DNA of 64,000 bases from contig NC_089182.1 of the NCBI RefSeq assembly GCF_947507565.1, positions 558,001-622,000 of the forward strand. The letters run 5' to 3'. Positions 45,580 to 57,341 of this stretch are shown here, in pieces; position 1 is the first letter of the stretch; every line of letters begins with the position of its first letter. Origin of the DNA: Oscarella lobularis (taxonomy: Eukaryota > Porifera > Homoscleromorpha > Homosclerophorida > Oscarellidae). The position numbers were made by a program, and so were the translations under genes. The notes beneath the pieces are model-generated. The model saw only the letters and a list, made by a program, of their open reading frames with translations, had not been told where the DNA came from and ran no database searches.

Positions 45580-46956
45580 CTAATTTAACTCATCTCCCAT
45601 GTCATCCCTTCGTTCGTGTTCCAGTGCTTTGAAAACAGCCATATGAGCGAGATACGAAGGATCGCCTCCTAAATGAATCTTATAAAACAATATAAATCGT
45701 TGAGAAATTGACTAACCTGCATGAGGTGAAATAGACATTTTTGATAAAGAAATCCACTCTCCTAAGCGAGTTTCCATTGCACTTCTATTGACTCCAGACG
45801 TTCTAAAACCTCGAGCTTGAAACACCTAAAATAGTCCACGTCAGCAAAGTGACAAAGAAGAAGTACATTCTTGTATGACATTAGTCATTTCCTTGTCTGT
45901 TAGCACTTCAAATCCTTCCCTGCCAATAGCCAAGTCGTCTTCATATATCATTAGAACTGATTTTCTAAGATTTCTTTTCAAAATTATCTTCAAAGGAATC
46001 CAAGTTGGCAGTGCCCTCGCCTTACACAACCGAACCTAACATACACTCTTCTAATAAGAAATTCTCTGGTTCCCACGTGTTGGCCTACTAGATGATACTT
46101 GGGCAGCTTCTCCAAGCTTAGATCACTTGACTCAAATAGTTGTGATAATCGCAGAAACTCGTTAATACTCATTGGTTCTTCATTTACAACCTGTAATAAA
46201 CATTTATTACAAAATAGTTGGATTACTACCGTCATTCTCCTACCTTGTCACATAGAGGTCGAATTTCTCGTATATTTGGCGCATAGTGAACGGCGGCAGC
46301 TACGGTCTTGACAACGGGTAAATAATTTTGAAAACGACTTTTGTACTCGTCAGCAGAAAAATTCTCTTTCTGCTGGTCTGTCCAAAAGTGACGTGTGAGC
46401 AAAAGACGTGGATAGAGAAAACTAAAAAGAACCAAATACCTGTTCAGTGACTATCTAGTATCTATAGTACAATAGACGCTCAAATCCTTTTTTTTGATGC
46501 ATAAGAAGGATAGTATATATATGCAATATAGTACCGTACAATCTTTTTTACTCTTACGCTAGGGGCGGAACAGCGTAGCCAACAAAAGGTATGCAGAAGG
46601 CCAGCAGCGTTGGCACAAGTTTGAGAGCGTCTCGTTTCGTCTGAACAGAAGATTTTCCCCTTTTCCTTCGTAGGTGTTACGTCACTTGCCTGCAGAATGA
46701 ACTGGGTCTCGCGTCTAGTGAGTTTTTCATGTTTCTCCTTGATGATGAGATCTCGGCTGATTTTTAGATCCGTCCATAGAAGTTTGCAGCCGCCTATAAA
46801 GGTTTTGACGAGAGACTTTATTCGAGAGAAGAACGATTGAGAGTTTGGAGTAGAATTCGGCAAGTTCGAGCTTAATGCAATGCTTTTCAAAAGTGGAAAA
46901 AAGCAAGGAACCATCTGCGATCGATTCAAAGTGCATCTTTGTCGAAGAAGAGCCAT
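45580..46956 (-). CDS. LETMD1: LETM1 domain-containing protein 1 (mitochondrial)
   Basis: Starts MALLRQRCTL at 46956 and ends EHERRDDMGDELN at 45580. Exons contain KTFIGGCKLLWTDLKISRD, ALKLVPTLLAFCIPFVGYAV (membrane segment), FLYPRLLLTRHFWTDQQKENF at about 46375, a central helical segment (LPVVKTVAAAVHYAPNIREI), IYEDDLAIGREGFEVLTDKE and LGEWISLSKMS. The RHFWT block and the LETM1-like C-terminal half match LETMD1, an inner-mitochondrial-membrane protein tied to mitochondrial structure and translation in mammals. The basic N-terminus could be a presequence. Its 3' end is 170 bp upstream of the neurabin start on the same strand. Confidence 0.85.
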
Positions 46957-47111
46957 GGCATCCGGGATACGCGCACGCAATACAGTATGCAACAACAATA
47001 ATGTTTATTCAATTAATTTTATTAAATTCAAATTAATATTTAAAAAGGAATATGTGGGGTAACAACACAATTCAGTACTGCGCATTATAGTTCATGTCCT
47101 TACGGTCGGGC

Positions 47112-47791
47112 TTATTGAAACAGCTCCAAATGCTGGTGCAAAAACTCTCTATCATGCTCTTGCTTCATCACCTTTCCTAGCTTAGCACCCTCTGGCCAAA
47201 TTATGTTGTGATTCAAATCACAGGGATATAAAGGAAAATTGGCGCTTTCATCCGCCCAGTCAAAATCCAAGATAAATGCTTGATTATTGCAAACCATCAA
47301 ATTTGGCTCACGAAAATTACCATGAACATATCCAGCAGAATGAAAATCCTTCAAAGCATGCCTGTTTAAACAGAAAACATAAGAACAAAACTAATCAGAA
47401 CTTAAAATAAAAATTTACTCTAAACTTTGAGCAATCGATTTCTTTTCATCCAAAGAAAGAGAAGTAGCCTCTATTTTATGCAAGCACTTTCCTTCAAGTT
47501 TCTTCATCACCACCATGAGAGATGATGAAACGACTTTGCTACCTAACATTTTGGGAGCGTATCCAGCCTCTGCAGCGTATTTATGGGCAGCTACGCCATA
47601 TGAATAACTCACAAATTTTACGATGAATTGATCATTGGCGTCGTTTCAATCGTCAAGGATGACTGATTTGAGAAGCCATAGCCTGTCGCTTCCAGGGCAT
47701 TGCATAAAGCGGCGGTCAAATTTTTTTCATGTTCCCACAGGTGATAATGAAAGTCAGTTCCGAGAGCCCGCGCTATTTCTTGCAACGCCAT
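47112..47791 (-). pseudogene. Protein-kinase-like (APH/fungal-type) gene with frameshift
   Basis: Reads from an ATG at 47791 (MALQEIARALGTDFH) to about 47640, then continues one frame over (ANDQFIVKFVSYSYGVAAHKYAAE), with one intron at about 47355-47414, to a stop at 47112. The second half has the kinase-like pattern VVMKKLEG, LHxxGxVHG-type catalytic loop (FHSAGYVHGNFREPNLMV, with HG-N replacing HRD) and ILDFDWADE replacing DFG. Related proteins are common in fungi and some invertebrates, often in multi-copy. The frame change near 47637 has no GT-AG explanation that I can find, so this is a frameshifted pseudogene or a sequencing error. Function unknown. Confidence 0.6.
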
Positions 47792-48046
47792 TTCTTCATC
47801 AAACGTTTAGCGGACGCGTGCGCGGAGCAGCAAATACATTTTTACTAAAATACTATCTATCGTCTTCTACAGTCCTACTCGGAAAGCAATCATCACAATT
47901 TACTGTCAGAGTTTGAGTTTGCCAGATCAACAAAATATGATCCAAATTGCGAATTTGCTGGCTTGGAGAACTGCGCGTGGGAGCAACTGTTAGCGCGCGC
48001 GCGATCACCCATCATCCACATCACATCATCAGGACGTTTCGTTGGG
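47792..48046. promoter_or_regulatory. Short divergent spacer, kinase-like gene / SPATS2
   Basis: 255 bp between divergent start codons. No recognised site. Confidence 0.35.
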
Positions 48047-50319
48047 ATGGAAAGCAGCGAAGAAGGCCGATCGAAGCTTCTGAAGACCATGAGCTTTAAA
48101 GAAAAGGCAAGAAATAGGCGACGCGTTCATTTGAAAGACGACTAGAAGAAAAAGGGGGGGGCGCCGTCGCTTAGATCGACTTCATTCGAGCCGCCGTTCC
48201 GGGAGCGAAGAAGAAGGACGTCGTCACGATACTCCAGTCGTGCGACTATCACGTCGACGAAGCGATCGCAACGCTAACGGATGGTAAACGCCCCCACACC
48301 CCGAAAACCACCGCGAGAAACTCCCATCGTCGATGATGATTTTTTTTCTTTGTCTAGACGGCGGTCGTCGCGTGCTCGACCAGTGGTCGACGACTCCGCA
48401 GCGCTGGAAAAAGGTGAAGGCGGAGGGGACAGGATCACGTGTCGTAACGACATCGAATCATGGTTTTTTAGCCAAAACGGTCATCCGGGAAACAAGTACC
48501 AAAAAAGGACGAAGGTTATATTAAAAAATCTTAATTAGATATACACGTATTAGATTAGCATCTCAATTATTATAGGGACATCGTCAGCCAGTGATGTAAA
48601 GGCTAGTGAAATTTCCGATGGCCCTCCAGCAAATGAAAAAGAAACAAATGAATCTGAGACTAAAAGTGTTCCACCTGTGCCGGTGCCAGCGGCTGTAGCC
48701 ATGGTAAAACGAGCAGTGGAAAAGGATCCAACTCACCAGAGTAAAGATAATCATTTTCCCAATCCTTAATTTAATGGTTATTATTATTTTCTAGGTTCTC
48801 GTTTTCGTTGTGATTCGATTAGTAGCGATGTGAGTACGGCCAGCACGGGAAGTGGCGTGGCTGGCGGAAATTTTCGAAAGCAAGTGAAAGATTTTCATCG
48901 CGCATCTACTCAGCTGCCTCGCTTTGAACTCATGTTAAATGAGGTTTAATTAATTAATTAATTTATTTGTTATTGAATTTTGACGTTTTGGGGATAGAGT
49001 TTGAATGTTTGTGAAAAGCGTGTCAAGAGTTCAATGTCCGAATTCAGAAAAATGTTCATATTCGTCTTGATACTTTAATTAATAACTTACAAATATTGAC
49101 GCTTTAGATTAGAGGAACGAGAAGCGGAACTTGTTTCAAAACTAGCCTCTATTCGAACGAAGGCGACGTCTTTGCTGCTAGGGAGAATAGAGCACGCTGA
49201 AAAGCTGAGAGTCCAGGCAGATAGCCTTGCCACGTTGAGTCCAGCTCAAGCAAATGAAATCAAAGAAGATATCAAGGTAAGCAAAGACAGTAGCTAATGT
49301 GTATTCGCAGGTGAGATGCTTTTTTTTGTAGCACTTTCTGTCTGAGCGACGCATTGATGAAGAACTGGCTTCACTGGAATGGTTTTCTGGGCAAACGGAT
49401 GAACTTTCTCAGGTACTATCTAACGCCAGTTTATTACGTTTCTCTATTTATTATTGTCTAGAGTCTAAGGGAGTTTGGAAAGGGTATGATGCCTGCGGCT
49501 TTTTATTTGCTCTCGTGATTGTTGATTGTTTATAGTTGCTGAAATTCGGCATCTTTATTCCGAGAGGAAAACGAGTGGCGGGAGCAGGGGCCATGACGCA
49601 AGCCAAGCATCAAAGAGTCATGGCTCGAAAAAGGAAACCAGACCAGCTGCAGTTTCCACGCCGGAGCCAACGGTAGCAAGCCGTGACGTGAGCCAAGCGT
49701 CAAAGATTCATGGCTCGAAAAAGGAGACGAGACCGGCTGCAGTTTCTACACCGACGGCAACTGTAGCGGCGGCGGCGGCGACAGCAACAGCGGCCGTGGC
49801 AAAGGAAAACCATCACGTTGTGTCAGACTTGAGCATACAGGCTGAATTGCACAATAAATTGAAAAGCGTTGTCACCATGCAGGAAAACTTCACCAAGGTA
49901 AAACTTCATTTCTAGGAGAACCCTTCTCCCTCTCGCTGACTAAACAATTCAATTCGTAGGGTGGCGTCGGAAAAGGCTCTTCTGCAGCAGCCAAAGAGCC
50001 TCAACACAAGCGAGAACAACAGCGGCGACACGACAAGAAAAGAGACAAAGACCACCACGGCGCTCCATCGTCGAGGCAACCACCGCCAGCCCAGAAATCA
50101 TTACCAAACGACGTCTCTTCTTCCAAAAAAGAAACGCCGGAATCGTCTTCATCTCCGTCTCTCGCCACACTAGCCAACGGAAAGGAGTCGTCTTCCCCGT
50201 TGAAAAGTGCAGATGACGAGCCTCTCCCGCAGCGAGAGAAAAGGAGAAGGAAGCGAGAGAAGCGTCCATCGTCGAAACCTACGAGCGACCCGTCCAACCC
50301 CCCTCCTGCCGCTCCCTAA
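48047..50319 (+). CDS. SPATS2: SPATS2-like RNA-binding/cytoplasmic protein
   Basis: Exon 1 (48047-48106) ends LKTMSFKEK with a GC donor (AAAAG|GCAAGA). Exon 2 (48175-48283) continues IDFIRAAVPGAKKKDVVTIL, matching the UBA-like N-terminal domain of SPATS2/SPATS2L. Then GGRRVLDQWSTTPQRWKK, a Thr/Pro-rich exon (about 48577-48739), the conserved helical region (QVKDFHRASTQLPRFELML; AELVSKLASIRTKATSLLLG; HFLSERRIDEELASLEWF; EIRHLYSERK), and a disordered Ser/Lys-rich C-terminus with two imperfect repeats (ASQASKSHGSKKETRPAAVS / VSQASKIHGSKKETRPAAVS). The stop is at 50317. Vertebrate members localise to cytoplasm and stress granules. The join near 48413-48576 is not fully resolved. Confidence 0.82.
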
Positions 50320-50455
50320 AGGTGCCGCCGGTCGGTTAGGAAGGAACAAGAAATTTCTTTGTTTTGTATGCTACGCTCTAGCTCTTACTGTTAGTATACT
50401 GTTATTAGACTTATTTGGAGTTACCAGGAATGAGGGGCGGAGATGAGGAACTCTG

Positions 50456-52058
50456 CTATTGTGTTCTATTTGATGACAATAATACTGATGATGATGATGA
50501 CAGTGAATAGTCTGACGTTGAGTTCGTTTCCATTTCTTTGATTTCGTCTTTAACCCACTGCTCTCTAAAAGAAGACGTTAGAAGAATTATTATTGCTGAA
50601 TTATTTGGGCTTGTTACTGATGTTTTGTTATCATCGTTTGGATCGACGTTCTGTTGAGCCAAACGCGAGAGATGTGAGATCGAGATTTGAGCATGGGAGC
50701 TTGTTGGCTCGACAATATGAGCCACTCGTCGAAGGCCATGCGACTCTTCAATGATTGATTAATTAATTAATTAGTCAATAATTAAAATTATTGGCTCACT
50801 TGTCGTTCCAACTGATCCGGCAAGCTCTGATAAATTCCCATTGCCAGCTGTCGATTATAAACTTGCGTGAATTGATTTGAATTTCCCATTTCTGATTGTT
50901 GATGATTAACATGTCCACCCACGGATGATGACGTTCCTGGGGCCGGCTCAGAAACAGACACGGAACGTTGAGGAACTATAAATAGATTTTAGAATAGGTA
51001 CTTAGTACAAATTATCTGAGAACAAAAAATGCCTATACAGTACGTGTATCTGTTTACCATTTGTAGCAGCAGCTGCTGACGAAACCGTATCTGCTCCCCA
51101 CCTGACTCCACCGCTTCCACTTTCTCCCCACCCGCTTCCTCCATCACCTTCTCCTCCCCATTCGCCTCCAGCCCACTTTCCTGGTCCCCCTGTGGCTGGA
51201 GTTGACGGTGGTGATACATCAGTGACGCCTGCTATATAATAAATAGTTCCAAATAAAGTAGCCTTCCATTATTATTATTGCCAATATGATACCTAGACCA
51301 GACGTTTTGACTGGAGTGAAGCTGATGGTGCCGCTAACTCTCCTGGGGCTCGTCTCTAGAAAAACTACGTGAAGGTGCAATAAATGTGAATAACAACGCA
51401 TCTTACTTTGACTCGTACTGCCACTCGATCTTTTACTTGAAGACACAGCAATGGGACTACTCTCTATAAGTACACCTTTCTAATTATGTGCACCTGTGGT
51501 TCAAGTTTTAGCACATACTTGTACTCGTATTGGCACTAAAAATCAATTATTCATTGGATGCTATTGTGCAGACGGCGATTTTACCTCTTCATTAATTCCT
51601 CCGGAATTTCCCATTGAGAAACTTTCGTTTTTTTGTTATAGTAGTATTTTCTTCCAGAAGAACTTGTGTGCTCGGACCAGACATTTTCTTCTACTGGAAA
51701 CCCCACAGTTAAATTAAAGCGATCAGTACCACTTGTGCGCGACGTTTGAAGAATAAAAGTGATATTCTACCCACTTTGTTCTGATTTCTTTTCCTGAGCC
51801 GGAGACCGGTCCGGCTGCTGCTCGTTTCGCGGCGATGACGACGACTTTGTGCCGAGGGAGTTCAGAATAGCCTTTTTCGGCGGAAATTTTCCCGAAGACT
51901 AGGCGAGAACATGAAGAACTGCTTCGAAATGGCCTACATTCGCTTACTCGATAAGGGTGGTGCGTCTTTTCAGACGTCCTAGTAAAGAAAACGTTTGTAA
52001 AAGCTACTTGAAGTATTGAGGCAAACCTAGAGCTTTTCGCGTTCGCTTCTGAGCTCAT
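50456..52058 (-). CDS. WAC: WAC-like WW-domain adaptor
   Basis: Starts [11 protein letters not shown] at 52058; small basic/Ser-rich exons follow. A WW domain is read at about 51615-51692 ([20 protein letters not shown] then VSQWEIP), nearly matching the human WAC WW core. Then disordered Gly/Ser/Pro-rich segments (51000-51220; [14 protein letters not shown] at about 50975), and a C-terminal helical part ([54 protein letters not shown]) that follows the order of the WAC coiled-coil end. In vertebrates WAC links RNF20/40 to RNA polymerase II for H2B ubiquitination. Exon borders in the low-complexity middle are approximate. Confidence 0.8.
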
Positions 52059-52253
52059 TTTTTTGTTTTCGTAGCCGGGAACTCAAATCACGTGTGTCAG
52101 CGTCTGCACACTACAGCGCACAAGTCACTAAATGGCATTTTCACAGAGCTGAAAGGGTGCGAACGTCTCTTCTCGTGTCAAAGCATTTTAGAACGAATCG
52201 ATAGTCACGCAGACTACCCAATTCAGTCTACCACGTGACCGAACACTTCCGGA
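52059..52253. promoter_or_regulatory. Putative bidirectional promoter, WAC / DDHD1
   Basis: 195 bp separate two divergent start codons, too short to hold two independent promoters of ordinary size. Contains CACGTG-like and CACGTGA sequences (52090 and 52231). Confidence 0.45.
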
Positions 52254-54496
52254 ATGGCAGGGGCGCCGTCACACTGCGGCGTTCGTTGGATGTACAAAGA
52301 AGAAAACAGCTGGAAAGCGTTCTGTGGCGCTGATTCGATCGCTCTCGAGATCGAGCATCAGAACAAACGACCGGGATCCCGAAGGGGATCGACGACTAAC
52401 GATCCCGTTGTCGTTCTCGGCGGAATGCTCGAAATCGACGTACAGAATCGCGTCGGCTCGTCGATATTCTTCAAAGGTCTCCAATAATCGAAGCGAAAAA
52501 GACGAAGAACTATGCATTTTTCGCCAGGAAAGCCCGACGTCGCAATCATTCGTGGCACGTGGTTCACAGAAGAGAAGGGCGTCTATCAGCCTCTACCCGA
52601 AGAGGATGCCGACGTGATCGAAAAGGAGCACACAAGCCGAGAATTGCAAGGAAAAATTGTAGTACACGACGAAAAAAACCAATTACCGTAACATTTTAAA
52701 TTAAATTCAGTATGTTGTTAGAGCAAAAAATCCAAAGGAGATGAAAGTTAGTTTTTTTTGCGAGTATGTGCTTATCAAATAATTATTCTCGAGTTTTTTA
52801 GTTTTGCATAAGCTCAATTCGAGTAGCAGACGAGGGAGTTCCTCTTCCTTTGTGGCCTGGTATGGGAAAGATGAAATTTGGCTGAACAAGAACGACGCCG
52901 GCTTTCAGCTCACTCAAGCAGTCGGAGGCTTTTTGGGGGGAAAGAAAAAAGGTTTGAGACCCTTTATCAAATTATTGATTACCAAGTCTCTGCATTTAAT
53001 GATAGGAATTATTAGTTATTGATCTTTTTGGCTTAGGTCAATTATTGCGTGCTAAAAGACTTAGGAGGGGATGGCACACAGTCGCCGACAGCTCCGACTC
53101 AATTCCTCCCGTTTCTCATCTCGTCTTTGTTGTCCATGGCATTGGACAGTCCCTGAGTCCCGGAAGTATATCAAGTCAGTGTTTCCAGTAGGTACACCTT
53201 ATTGATTGGATACCCACTCTGATTGGACGTCCGCGTGGGCGAGTAGATTAAGCACTGAGGCTTTGGGAGAGATGCGTAAGGACTCCACTGACGGTAAACT
53301 AGACGGCCGAGTTGAATTTCTGCCAATTGAATGGCGAACATTATTGCGCCTAGACGACGGTACACTACACCCCTTTTGTCCCTGTCGATTCATTTAGTTT
53401 AGTTTTGAAGATCTATCGCGATAGTGCACGCCCCCCCCCCCCCCAAACGCTGTGCCGAATGTAAAATCTTTATTTTTTCTCTCCCTGAAAGGTGCTATTG
53501 ATCGCATCACTCCGCCTGGAATTCAAAAGATTCGAAAAATTAGCAATCTAGCCGTTATGGACGTTCTCTATTACACCAGCCCCGTCTTTGGAGCCGAGGT
53601 TTCGTTTTTTATTCCAACCCCCGACTTCATTGTAGTAATACCTTTATTACAGATTATGAACTCTGTTTGCTCGGAAATGAATTCCCAGTACCGTAAATTC
53701 GTTGAACGGCATCCTTGGTTCGTCAACGGTGGTCGCGTGTCCATCTTGGGTCACTCGCTTGGCAGCGTCATTTCGTACGACATCTTAGAAGAGGCAACGC
53801 GTTCCGATAAATATAAACTCAACTTTCGCGTATGACTATTGCTCGGTGCACCCGGGTGGCCGTACGTATTTGAATTTTATAGGTTGAGAATTTTTTTGCA
53901 ATCGGATCTCCGCTAAGCCTTTTCTGGACGGTGCGCGGGAAGTCCAAGCCGTCGTCCGTGATTTTGCCGACGAGGGTCTGCAAGCGAATGTTCAACATTT
54001 ACCAGCGTTCTGATCCAGTGGTGAGTTCCGCACCCTTAGAAGCTCAAACCATAGAAGATATATCTTTCTTTAGGCGTACAGATGGGAGCCGTTTATCGTA
54101 CCGCGATATTCGACCATCGATCCCGTCCGAGTTTCCGCTCGACTCTCATCGGTTAAAAAGCCCACGTCGTCGTCGTCGTCGTCCTCTTCGAGCGACGTCA
54201 CAGACGGCAACACGACAATCTCGCCAACGACGTCGCTTTGGGCCAAAGTCGGCGACACGTTAACGAAGACATTCCTCGGCTCAAAGGCGACGAACGTAGC
54301 TGACGATGACGACGACGCTCTATTGGAAAGCGAGGATTCTCTTCCAAACGAGAGACGATTACCGCGTCGCTATGACTACGCGCTCGCGGAGAGTTTTATG
54401 GAAAGCACGGGCCAATATTTGCGTGCCATTACCGCTCATCTGTGCTACTGGACGTCGAAGGAGACTCTTCAATTTATACTCGAACACACTCAATAA
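52254..54496 (+). CDS. DDHD1: DDHD-domain phospholipase A1 (DDHD1-like)
   Basis: Hydrolyses phosphatidic acid and related lipids in the cytosol (family). Exon 1 from 52254 carries a WWE-like region (VRWMYKEENSWKAFCGADSI; VVVLGGMLEIDV). Next exons: IIRGTWFTEEKGVYQPLPEE (about 52528), the HLVFVVHGIGQS motif at about 53118, VEFLPIEWRTLLRLDDGTL, then MDVLYYTSPVFG and GRVSILGHSLGSVISYDIL, with the catalytic serine in GHSLGS (about 53751). The DDHD domain follows (FFAIGSPLSLFWTVRGKSKP; FNIYQRSDPVAYRWEPFI), with a Ser-rich acidic insert (54150-54330), and DYALAESFMESTGQYLRAIT near the end. The stop at 54494 is about 60 bp from the convergent Sp gene. Confidence 0.9.
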
Positions 54497-54554
54497 AAAG
54501 AAAGACTTCGTTTCTGTACAAGGCAAGATCATATATCCTATCTACAGTAAATCC

Positions 54555-55305
54555 TTATTTTTTAGACGTCTCCTCCTCCTCCTCCTCATCATCATCTTCG
54601 TCCTCCTCGTCTTTGTTTCGATGCGTCTTCACGTGTTTGCTGAGATGATCGCTTCGCATGAAACGCTTCGCGCAGACGGGACAAACGAAACGTTTCTCGC
54701 CCGTGTGCGTTCGCATGTGCCGCTGGAGTTCGTCAGAGCGCGTGAATCGCTTACCGCATATCACCCACGGACAGACGAACGGTCGTTCGCCGGTGTGCCA
54801 GCGCAGGTGCGCCTTCAAATGCGACGTCTTGCCGTACACCTTTCCGCAGAGATGGCACAGGTGCTGACTCTTGCGTCGACTCGACGTCCCGTTGCGCTCG
54901 TTCTCCTGACAGTTCGGACAGTCGCACGTCGCGCGTCGATATCGACGAAGCGACGAGTGATGGGTAGGCGGCGGCAACGGCAACGGCAACGGAATTGGCA
55001 TTGGAATCGGCGGCGGCGGCGGTGGCGGCGGCGGCGGTGCAGGTCGAGTAAACGTAAGTGGGGCAGGTCCGATCAACGGCGGAACGGGCGACGAGGGCGA
55101 GGCACCCCGAACCCATCCTCCCAAACAGTGAGCTCCTATACCTAAAGTGGGCGGAGGAATCCGATCGTTAAGCGACGGCCTCCAAAGTTTCCACACGTCG
55201 ACGGCATTTGGAACGAAGTAGGGAGTTATGTGATGCGACGACGCGTCGCCGTTGCCGTCGCCTTCTGTCGGCGTTTTAGGGGCGACGACGACGGCAGTTT
55301 CTTCC

Positions 55306-55347
<42 letters not shown>

Positions 55348-55433
55348 GTTTGATTTCCGCTTTCCTCCGCCGCCTCCTGCTCCGTTTCCTTAAAATTCGA
55401 GCAGGTGACGGCTAGTATAGCCAACGGCGACAT
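54555..55433 (-). CDS. Sp-family zinc-finger transcription factor, with Sp box
   Basis: One main exon of 292 residues. It starts [14 protein letters not shown], an intact Sp box (SPLALLAATC in bilaterian Sp proteins), so this start is probably right. An acidic Asp run, proline-rich middle and the Buttonhead box (CDCPNC) follow, then three C2H2 fingers: [57 protein letters not shown]. The KTSHLKA/RSDELQR/RSDHLSK helices predict binding to GC/GT boxes. The tail is acidic ([13 protein letters not shown]). The Btd box separates Sp from KLF proteins. It is head-to-head with a second Sp gene. Confidence 0.93.
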
Positions 55434-56427
55434 CGCCGTTTTGCCGGCGGCGGTCCGTCCACCCCCGCCTTCCTATTTACGCAAACGAGAATAAAGGAGC
55501 GAATTGACCTCCGAGAAGGGGGAGGGACCCCGCCCGCGCACCTTTTCTTCCACAGTTGACGATGACGACGGGTCGAAGTTGGCGGCCATCGCGACATCGA
55601 TTCCCCGATCGGACTCGATCTCGATTGTCTCGATCGGAGGTGTATAAGTCGCTCGCCGGCTTCGACTCGTACTCGCCGAACGCGGCGCGTCAGGCCGCCC
55701 CCCAATTCTTGCCTGGAAAATTCAATTATCGCTCGCTTGAGTCTCGATCCGCCCCGAAGGCGGTTCATCCGATCAATGGATCCCGCCCCTTCGAATCGTC
55801 GTTGGCCTCGTGCCCGGGTAAATAGTAAACAATGCAAGAATTTCGATTGGTTGTAGTCGAGATGCGTCGTTTTGATTTTTAGGTGTTAGGTCCACACGCG
55901 AAAAGTGGAACAAAACGCGTTTCCGGTACCATGTTGTTTAGTCCCGTTGTTCTCGACGAACAATGCTCCTACTTTGTCCCTATCTGAAAAATTTGCATGC
56001 GGAATGTTGGGAGCCCCTCCTTCTGACTGCCCCGATATCCGGCCCTGGCACGCGGCGAGCTCTTTTTTCGTCGTCGAGTCGTTTTGCACCCTTTCTCGCG
56101 CCCAATCGACACGTCGCTCGTCCAAAGCGTCCGCCCCGATTGGCACGTCGATGTGGCCGCCGTTGGAAAGCGCACCGCTAGACGACTTTCTTCGCGAGTC
56201 GAGGCGTGGTCGCTAAGACGAGCGGACGACATCAAAGGGCGGTCGACTTTGATCGGCGAGGTGTCAGCGACGAGTCCCCACGCGTTCCCGATGGGTGCAT
56301 CGAGCACCCCGCCTATTGTGCAAATCTGATTGGTGCGGAACTTTTGATCGTTCAAAAGCGCCAAATCATAATCATAGAGTCGGGTCAGCATACTCACGCT
56401 TGCAGTAGCGAACGAAACAGCGTTCCA
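55434..56427. promoter_or_regulatory. Intergenic region between head-to-head Sp genes
   Basis: About 1 kb between divergent Sp paralogues. GC-rich, with several CCGCCC/GGGCGG-like boxes (for example 55520-55540 and 56235) that Sp proteins themselves could bind. No supported coding exon, although an upstream exon of either gene could lie here. Confidence 0.4.
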
Positions 56428-57341
56428 ATGACAGCGACGGTGGCCCATCAATTTGCAGCCGACGCTCATACGGTAAGAACGGGGGTGCAGTACTCGCTCG
56501 GAGATTTCGTCTCACGCAGACTTTTTTGCAGCAGAGCGGTGTCCTCTTTTATTGCCAGCAGCAACATTACCAGCAGCAGCAGCTACTTCAACCGATAGTC
56601 CCACTCTACGCGATGCCCAACCCATTGCTGCCAGTGCCCCATGCCCGACTGACGGAACCATTCGCTTGCTCTAAATCGACTCCCATCATTGCACCCAAAC
56701 CGATCCGCCCTCTACCTTTTTGCGGCGGATTGTGCCCGTGCAATCCCCGACTTCCCGTTCCAGTTCCAGTTGCTGTCGGCGGCCGACCGATGGTGGAGCC
56801 AGGGCGTAACGGCACGGCGTCTCCCCCGAGCAAAAAACACGCCCATTCGTTTAGCATCGATGCGATAATGCAAAAGGACGACGGAATAAAGCAAAAAATG
56901 CTTCCGCACGTGGAAGTTCTCGTGCGGCAGGTTCACGCTCCGTATCATCCGATTCAACGAAAGGAAAAGTCGCTCGAGCCGCAGGATCCAACGAGGCGAT
57001 GCAATCGCTGCAAATGCCCGAACTGCCGTACGAACCACAACGGAGGCTCCCGAATCCGACAGCACATTTGTCATTATCCCGATTGCGGAAAAGTCTACGG
57101 CAAAACGTCGCACTTGAAAGCTCACCTGCGCTGGCACACGGGCGAGAAGCCGTTTGCCTGCGACTGGCCTTACTGCGGCAAAGCGTTCACGCGCTCCGAC
57201 GAGCTGCAGCGTCACTATAGAACGCACACGGGCGAAAAACGTTTTGTTTGCGTGCAGTGCAACAAAAAATTTATGCGGAGCGATCATTTGACGAAGCACA
57301 TGAAAACGCATCGACGAGACGAAGAGGACGAATCTTGTTAA
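56428..57341 (+). CDS. Sp-family zinc-finger transcription factor with eh1-like motif
   Basis: Exon 1 56428-56472 ([15 protein letters not shown]), exon 2 56532-57341; 284 residues. Gln-rich start, proline-rich region, then [13 protein letters not shown], in which FSIDAIM fits the eh1 Groucho/TLE-binding consensus (F-x-I-x-x-I-L/M). Buttonhead box CKCPNC, then three fingers: [57 protein letters not shown]. The DNA-contact helices equal those of the neighbouring Sp gene, so both should bind the same GC/GT boxes. No Sp box at the N-terminus. The eh1-like motif suggests a repressor, in contrast to its neighbour; that is inference. Confidence 0.92.
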
